Shown here: positions 59,467-64,000 of the stretch, piece after piece
How positions within the stretch are numbered: the stretch's first letter is position 1
How the letters are laid out: each line of letters opens with the position of its first letter
Assembly: GCF_014851585.1 (NCBI RefSeq)
Contig: NZ_JACVAB010000001.1
Location: 1,054,001 to 1,118,000, forward strand
From: Agrobacterium sp. AGB01
GTDB lineage: Bacteria > Pseudomonadota > Alphaproteobacteria > Rhizobiales > Rhizobiaceae
DNA length: 64,000 nt
Reading direction: 5' to 3'
Notes under the pieces: generated by a model
Database searches by the model: none
Told to the model about the DNA's origin: nothing
Seen by the model: the letters and a program-made list of their open reading frames with translations, nothing else
Made by a program: the position numbers and the translations under genes

Positions 59467-60504
59467 TTATGTGGTTTCATACGGGACAGATATATCGCTT
59501 TTCCCTGTGAGCCAGGCCGGAACAGGAAGCCCCTTGGACCGCAGGAATGCGGGATTGTAGAGCTTCGACTGGTAACGGTTGCCGTAGTCGCACAGAATGG
59601 TGACGATTGTATGCCCCGGACCGAGGTCTCGGGCAAGGCGAATTGCACCAGCAATGTTAATGCCGGTTGAACCGCCAAGGCACAGGCCTTCCTTGGTGAC
59701 GAGATCAAACAGCACCGGCAGGGCTTCCGCATCCGAAATGCGGTAGGCGAAGTCAGGTGTGAAATCCTGCAGGTTGGCGGTGATGCGGCCCTGACCGATG
59801 CCTTCGGTAATGGAGTTGCCTTCGGATTTCAGGGTGCCGTTTTTGTAATATTCATAAAGTGCCGCACCATCGGGGTCGGCAATGCCGATCTTGATGTCAG
59901 GGTTGAAATCACGAAGGCCATCGGCAACGCCAGCCAGCGTGCCGCCGGAGCCAACAGCGCAGATAAAGCCATCAACCTTACCATCCGTCTGGTCCCAGAT
60001 TTCAGGGGCGGTGGTTTCGATATGGGCCTGACGGTTGGCAATGTTGTCGAACTGGTTTGCCCACACGGCGCCGTTCGGATCGGTTTCAGCAAGCTGCTTG
60101 GCCAGACGTCCGGACACCTTCACATAATTGTTCGGGTTGGAGTAGGGGGCAGCTGGCACTTCCACCAGTTCAGCACCCAGCAGCTTCAGCGCGTCCTTCT
60201 TTTCCTGGCTCTGTGTTTCAGGAATGACGATAACGGTGCGGTATCCAAGCGCTCTGGCAACCAGTGTCAGGCCAATGCCGGTATTGCCAGCCGTGCCCTC
60301 AACAATCGTACCGCCGGGGCGCAGCAGGCCGCGTTTTTCAGCATCGCGAATAATGTACAGCGCCGCGCGGTCCTTGACGGACTGACCGGGGTTGAGAAAC
60401 TCCGCCTTGCCAAGAATTTCGCACCCTGTTGCCTCGGATGCGGCATTCAGACGAATGAGTGGAGTGTTTCCAATGGCAGTCAAAACAGAGGTATGTATCG
60501 TCAT
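59467..60504 (-). CDS. cysK: Cysteine synthase A
   Basis: A 345-residue PLP enzyme that makes cysteine from O-acetylserine and sulfide. The PLP lysine is Lys44 in NPGQSVKDRAALY, the substrate loop is EGTAGNTGIGL, and the C-terminal glycine loop is CAVGSGGTLAGV. GAAGG precedes ATG 60504. It leads the cysK-alaX-sseA set, which connects cysteine making and thiol sulfur transfer. Confidence 0.94.
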   Translation of the reverse strand: MTIHTSVLTAIGNTPLIRLNAASEATGCEILGKAEFLNPGQSVKDRAALYIIRDAEKRGLLRPGGTIVEGTAGNTGIGLTLVARALGYRTVIVIPETQSQEKKDALKLLGAELVEVPAAPYSNPNNYVKVSGRLAKQLAETDPNGAVWANQFDNIANRQAHIETTAPEIWDQTDGKVDGFICAVGSGGTLAGVADGLRDFNPDIKIGIADPDGAALYEYYKNGTLKSEGNSITEGIGQGRITANLQDFTPDFAYRISDAEALPVLFDLVTKEGLCLGGSTGINIAGAIRLARDLGPGHTIVTILCDYGNRYQSKLYNPAFLRSKGLPVPAWLTGKSDISVPYETT

Positions 60505-60668
60505 GGGTCGACCTTCTTTCGGACGCGTATGATTACCGTTGCTTTGAGCGGATTGACCCCTGTTGTGGCAAGAAATTCTGTTTCTGTGAATGCCTCAAAC
60601 GGGCAAAATTCATCTTATAGGCGAGGTTTTCATCCAGTCGGCTCCATCAGCGGTAGGCGGATCGACGC

Positions 60669-62378
60669 TTAGCGGAACAGTGAGAGCACGCTCTCGCTAT
60701 TGGAGTTGGAGATGGAGAGAGCCTGCACGGCAAGCTGCTGCTGTGTCTGCTGCGCTTTCAGGCGTGTCGAAGCTTCATTCATGTCGGCATCGACCAGACG
60801 GCCAATACCGCTGTCGATGGAATCGCCAAGTTTTGAGGCAAAATCCAGCTGCAGATCGATGCGCGTCTGAATTGATCCGAGAAGCGAGGCCGCACTGACC
60901 ACCTTTTTCGTCATGCCTTCGATCACTCTTATATAGCGGTCGAGATCGACAGACGGCGCAGTGATGTCCATGTCGACGAGGTTCACATCCGGCGGGTTGC
61001 CGATATTGTCCCAGACACCGGAAATCTTGATGGAAGAGCGATACCCCATGTCCGGATACATGCTCTGGTCAATGTCGAGCGTGATACGCGAGCCGCTTGA
61101 GGTGACACTGGATATGCCCTTGCCGGTCAGCACATGCTGAAGCACGGTCGCCATATCGGTCGCATTGTTCACTTCGCCTGTCGTGATGCCCAGTGCCGTA
61201 TCGACATCATCCTTGGTCACCTTGATCATCTGCGGTGTTCCACGGTTCAGCGACAGGTCGAAATAGAATTCGACATCGGTTTTCATGCGAAAGCTGTCGC
61301 CGAAATTGAAACCGAAATCCGTGTATCCACCATCGGCAACACCGGTGGGGGCATTCAGACCGAATGCGTAACCACCCGCCAACGTCGACGTGACATTGCT
61401 CATTCTGACCGAAGAGCCGGGCAGACCTGCCATTTCTCCAGAAAAGAAACCGTAGGTTTGCATAACGCCACCGATATTATGAGCCTGTCCGAAGCCACTG
61501 CCGCGGCTCGGATCGGAGGGGGGAGGTGAGCTCCATGTCGCTCTTGAAACAACCACCATCCAGTCACGGACCGTGCCGATGTAACCATTGGCGCCAGCGC
61601 CCAATGCGTCATCGACGGTGCTTCTGTCGATTGTCAGCGTATAGGTCGTTCCGGCTCCAAGCGCGCTGCCATCTGCCGTGTAATCGAATGTTATGACGTC
61701 TCCGGCGCCAAAGGTGGCGCTGTGCGGAAAGTTGAAATATTGCCAGCCGGACATTTCATAGCTTTCCCAGTCCACATTGCGCAGACCACCAATATCGCCA
61801 ATGGCGCGTGAGTCGACTTGCAGCAAGCCGTCACCGGTCGTGTTGAACAAGGTGAGTTTGGACACGTCGACATCGGTTGTCTTGACGCTGACGCCGCCAT
61901 TGTTGTTTCGGACAAAGGACGACACAACCGTGTCCATTGACTGGGCTCGGTCAAAGATGTCGTCGAAATCTGTATTCAGCCAGTTTTGTCCGCTGAAGCT
62001 CGCCGATTCTGAGACGCTTTTGGCCTGATCGATAAGCTGCGCCAGCTCTTCCTGAACCTTTGTCCGGTCGACGCTGTCTTCTTTTGCCGTGACGAGTTTT
62101 GCCTTGAACTGTTTGAGAATCTCGACGGTCGATTCCAGACCCTCATAGGCCGTATCGACCTTTGCTGCCCCAAGGTTCAACGCATCTGTCACGGCGTCAA
62201 TGGCCATAGTGTCAGAACGCATGGTGGTGGAAATGGACCAGTAAGCCGCATTGTCTGCTGCTGTCTGTACACGAAGGCCGGAACTGACTTGGTTTTGCGA
62301 ACGGTCCAAATTGGAACCGATCGTCCGCAGGGTCTGAAGCGCAGAAGTCGCTCCAGCGTTCGTGAGAATGCTGGTCAT
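60669..62378 (-). CDS. Flagellin with enlarged central domain
   Basis: A 569-residue flagellin. The N-terminal 160 residues are the typical D0/D1 coiled coil: LQTLRTIGSNLDRSQNQVSS, then SGLRVQTAADNAAYWSIS. The C-terminal 100 residues match the other half, ending QQQLAVQALSISNSNSESVL then SLFR. The central 300 residues are a variable, Gly/Asp/Ser/Thr-rich domain, making it longer than the 320-430 residues common in rhizobia. It is alone, with no flagellar, chaperone or motility gene near. The start is preceded by a palindrome and a CtrA-like site. It may make a special filament or be little used; expression cannot be judged from sequence. Confidence 0.9.
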   Translation of the reverse strand: MTSILTNAGATSALQTLRTIGSNLDRSQNQVSSGLRVQTAADNAAYWSISTTMRSDTMAIDAVTDALNLGAAKVDTAYEGLESTVEILKQFKAKLVTAKEDSVDRTKVQEELAQLIDQAKSVSESASFSGQNWLNTDFDDIFDRAQSMDTVVSSFVRNNNGGVSVKTTDVDVSKLTLFNTTGDGLLQVDSRAIGDIGGLRNVDWESYEMSGWQYFNFPHSATFGAGDVITFDYTADGSALGAGTTYTLTIDRSTVDDALGAGANGYIGTVRDWMVVVSRATWSSPPPSDPSRGSGFGQAHNIGGVMQTYGFFSGEMAGLPGSSVRMSNVTSTLAGGYAFGLNAPTGVADGGYTDFGFNFGDSFRMKTDVEFYFDLSLNRGTPQMIKVTKDDVDTALGITTGEVNNATDMATVLQHVLTGKGISSVTSSGSRITLDIDQSMYPDMGYRSSIKISGVWDNIGNPPDVNLVDMDITAPSVDLDRYIRVIEGMTKKVVSAASLLGSIQTRIDLQLDFASKLGDSIDSGIGRLVDADMNEASTRLKAQQTQQQLAVQALSISNSNSESVLSLFR

Positions 62379-62403
62379 AGGTATGCTCTGTTGGGGAATT
62401 CAG

Positions 62404-62420
62404 ACGCTCATCATGAGCGT
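62404..62420 (-). promoter_or_regulatory. Palindrome in the flagellin leader
   Basis: ACGCTCAT-C-ATGAGCGT is a perfect 8-bp inverted repeat with a single central base, 26-42 bp before the flagellin start. It could be an operator. Confidence 0.45.
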
Positions 62421-62452
62421 GAGAGTGTAGCCCACATAGAGCCCCAGTTATG

Positions 62453-62468
62453 GTTAATAGATGGTTTA
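62453..62468 (-). promoter_or_regulatory. CtrA-like site upstream of flagellin
   Basis: On the minus strand TAAA-N7-TTAAC differs in one base from the CtrA consensus TTAA-N7-TTAAC and lies 75-90 bp before the gene. Confidence 0.3.
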
Positions 62469-62695
62469 TTACAATTGTCAAAAATAACGATTTGCCAATT
62501 TTTCACTATGGAAAAACAAGGCATTATCGACTGTACGGGGAGTCGCGGGCAGAACGCTGCACTGGCATCTAAAAAATGAAAACAGCAGGAACCAATCAGC
62601 ACTGACATCGTTATGTCATCAAGCTACGCTAATGGTAGTACCAGTTGACGTCTTTGACCGCGGATGTACCGGCACTGACAGGATCAACGGACGAG

Positions 62696-62726
62696 AAGGT
62701 CGGCACTCCGTGTCCGGCCTTTTTTG
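62696..62726 (+). terminator. Orphan terminator, possible end of a small RNA
   Basis: AAGGTCGG and CCGGCCTT form an 8-bp stem (one G-T pair) around CACTCCGTGT, followed by TTTTTT-rich sequence. No plus-strand gene ends before it. It may end a small RNA from 62480-62726. Confidence 0.5.
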
Positions 62727-62849
62727 TTGGCTTTGCAAGTATGCTTATTTTCGCCAAGAATCTGGCAGGGCAAGCCCAACCGGGAATATTGGCTGGAGGT
62801 GGCATCAGGCGGAGATCTCCGCCTGCAATCGCTATACGGCTATACTGGC

Positions 62850-63113
62850 TTAGTGAACAGACGGCTCTTCTTCGCCATCCAGGAAGCTGCGAATGCCATC
62901 CTTCTCACAGGTCGCCAAAAACTCTTCCCAGGCGTCCTTGTCGGTCGCAAACGGCTCGTCCCAGGTCGTGACGTCGTCCTGCTCGCTGATGACCTCGAGT
63001 GTCCAGTCACCCTGGGTTCCTTCAGGGCGAAAGATATCGACCAGCACGGTGATGCCGTCGTCTTCAAACTCACCGGCAAACTCGGAGTGTTCCATTTTTT
63101 GTTTTTTTGTCAT
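62850..63113 (-). CDS. Small acidic protein of unknown function
   Basis: An 87-residue acidic protein, with many Asp/Glu and four tryptophan or proline-rich turns (FRPEGTQGDWTLEVI, WDEPFATDKDAWEEFL). There is no signal, membrane segment or recognised motif. The even, protein-like composition and a GGAG upstream of the ATG support it as a real gene; an ATG six codons in is an alternative. I have an impression of similar proteins in other Rhizobiaceae, but no name. Confidence 0.65.
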   Translation of the reverse strand: MTKKQKMEHSEFAGEFEDDGITVLVDIFRPEGTQGDWTLEVISEQDDVTTWDEPFATDKDAWEEFLATCEKDGIRSFLDGEEEPSVH

Positions 63114-63368
63114 TCCGTGATTCTCCGCTTCTGATGTGATGAACTTGCCACTTGGGCCGCTTACCGCGTTTTACGCTCTGTCGTTGGTGTTTAGCCAGCC
63201 AGCGACTCAAACGCAAAAAATCGCCTGGCGATAATAACGACAAAGCATGTCAGTTACCGTTGCAGGATTTTCACAAAAGGAAAATAAGTTTTCCAGAGCG
63301 CGGATATGAAAGTGCGGGAGTTTTCAGCGATATTGTGTTCTATAAAGAACAACCATTTAAGAGATAAA

Positions 63369-63443
63369 TGGCTCCCCGGGCCGGATTCGAACCGGCGACC
63401 TGTCGATTAACAGTCGAATGCTCTACCGCTGAGCTACCAGGGA
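63369..63443 (-). tRNA. tRNA-Asn (GUU)
   Basis: A 75-base tRNA on the minus strand. TCCCTGG pairs with CCGGGGA through one G-U pair, the D arm is GCTCAGCGGTAGAGC, the anticodon loop CTGTTAA gives GTT, the T arm GCCGGTTCGAATCCGGC is perfect, and CCA is encoded. Confidence 0.97.
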
Positions 63444-63628
63444 ATGTCCACCGCTTGTCGTGGTGTGAGCGGGGTAATACAAATGCTTTTCCCATTTGCC
63501 AAGTGCTTTTTTCAAAAAAAATGCATTCGTCTTGTTTTATTCACAAAAGGTCCCATTTTGCAGGGGATGTTGAGCGAAAATAATTTTGGATGTTTTGGCC
63601 AAATGAGGCTGAGAGAAGTGATACGTCG

Positions 63629-63943
63629 ATGAAATTTGGAATCGATTCCAAAAATGGCAAACTGAATCTCGGAAAAATCAGCATCTCAATGCCAAGATCC
63701 CGTTATGGGCGCATCACGGCGGGCTCTCTGCTCATCGTCGGCGGTGTGCTGGGGTTTTTGCCAATATTGGGATTCTGGATGTTACCGCTTGGCGTAATTG
63801 TGTTGTCGCATGATTTGCACATAGTGCGCAGAGGCAGGCGCCGCGTCACCATATGGTGGGCGCGGCGTAAAGGTTCACCAGTGCCTGTAAAAGACCTGCA
63901 GCCTATTCAGCAAAAAGACCACCAAGCCCCTGGCCAGCAATAA
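63629..63943 (+). CDS. Small membrane protein of unknown function
   Basis: A 104-residue protein with a basic N-terminal part (SISMPRSRYGRITAG) and one or two close membrane segments, SLLIVGGVLGFLPILGFWML followed by PLGVIVLSHDL. A very basic tail with RRGRRRVTIWWARRK comes next. The pattern resembles small two-helix proteins that anchor to the inner membrane with both ends inside. ATG 63629 is chosen as the start because it begins a lysine/glycine-rich N terminus; an in-frame ATG lies at 63590. Its last 41 bp overlap a gene on the other strand. Confidence 0.7.
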   Translation: MKFGIDSKNGKLNLGKISISMPRSRYGRITAGSLLIVGGVLGFLPILGFWMLPLGVIVLSHDLHIVRRGRRRVTIWWARRKGSPVPVKDLQPIQQKDHQAPGQQ

Positions 63944-64000
63944 ACGCCAGATAAGCGAGAACCGAAAAATAGACGACGGTCAGCACGAGGAAGGCATAAC
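63903..64000 (-). CDS. C-terminal part of a membrane protein (cut by window end)
   Basis: Thirty-one residues and a stop codon on the minus strand, reading YAFLVLTVVYFSVLAYLAF and then IAGQGLGGLFAE. The strongly hydrophobic segment ending in a short polar tail is a plausible last membrane helix. The gene continues beyond the window, so identity is unknown. It converges on the preceding gene with a 41-bp overlap. Confidence 0.5.
   Translation of the reverse strand, partial: YAFLVLTVVYFSVLAYLAFIAGQGLGGLFAE

Larger units (their letters stand above)
62379..62849. other. Spacer upstream of the flagellin gene (471 bp)
   Basis: No credible protein gene. From left to right it holds the flagellin promoter region with a palindrome (62404-62420) and a CtrA-like site (62453-62468), then about 230 bp without recognised signals, a terminator-like hairpin at 62696-62726, and about 120 bp of nothing I can name before the small minus-strand gene ends. 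Confidence 0.6.

Noticed and set aside
63369-63443. Integration site at tRNA-Asn
   Set aside because: No integrase gene and no repeat of the tRNA 3' end was seen nearby.

Overview
The window is chromosomal DNA from an alphaproteobacterium of the order Rhizobiales, most likely the Rhizobium/Agrobacterium group of Rhizobiaceae. This rests on gene content and order recognised from translated sequence: hdaA beside ppk-ppx, a glyA-nrdR-ribD-ribE run with ribH-nusB, ldtR next to an L,D-transpeptidase gene, bamE / cytochrome bc1 chaperone / yceD / plsX / fabH / ihfA / merR, a K+-independent proton pyrophosphatase, and palindromic intergenic repeats of a type common in Rhizobiaceae. No phage, insertion sequence, CRISPR array, plasmid or secretion-system gene was found. 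It is mostly core genome with a few accessory or decayed genes.

Layout. 0-4.4 kb: the end of a molybdopterin oxidoreductase gene, a NudK-like hydrolase and, on the minus strand, purM-purN. 4.5-11.7 kb: an AI-2E family membrane protein overlapping hdaA, then ppk-ppx, facing a minus-strand esterase-like phytase gene. Both ppk and the phytase-like gene have 11-bp-phased PhoB-type half-sites upstream, so this looks like a phosphate-storage module under phosphate control. 11.8-15.6 kb, minus strand: membrane adenylate/guanylate cyclase, RNase D, MFS transporter. 15.8-23.9 kb: aspS, a chemoreceptor, an exported protein of unknown function and parC. 23.9-26.4 kb, minus strand: bpt, an RDD membrane protein and hemB. 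26.5-29.4 kb: DUF6163 protein, ldtR and a Tat-exported L,D-transpeptidase.

29.7-36.9 kb: glyA-nrdR-ribD-ribE, then an antisense GNAT gene overlapping the end of ribE and a LysE-type exporter gene broken by a one-base frameshift, then ribH-nusB and an MFS transporter. 36.9-39.5 kb: a 519-bp spacer with two kinds of palindromic repeat, then hppA. 39.6-45.8 kb: bamE, bc1 chaperone, yceD, plsX, fabH, ihfA, a MerR regulator and a membrane-anchored nuclease-like protein. 45.8-52.4 kb: tRNA-Leu, trkH divergent from ilvA, an HlyU-family protein, a diguanylate cyclase, and azoR divergent from a LysR regulator.

52.4-57.2 kb: a periplasmic 2',3'-cyclic nucleotidase, PilZ and DUF1203 proteins, an exported HEXXH metallopeptidase and an OmpA-domain protein. 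57.2-60.5 kb, minus strand: a thiol-related set made of a mercaptopyruvate sulfurtransferase fused to an acetyltransferase, an AlaX editing protein and cysteine synthase. 60.6-64 kb: a solitary large flagellin gene, a 471-bp spacer with an orphan terminator, a small acidic protein, tRNA-Asn and two small membrane-protein genes, the last cut by the window edge.

The most notable points are the PhoB-type half-site arrays, the sulfurtransferase-acetyltransferase fusion, the frameshifted LysE gene with a precisely placed lesion, the orphan flagellin, and the orphan terminator that may end an unannotated small RNA. No wholly new multi-gene system is evident. All functional calls come from reading motifs, with no database search.
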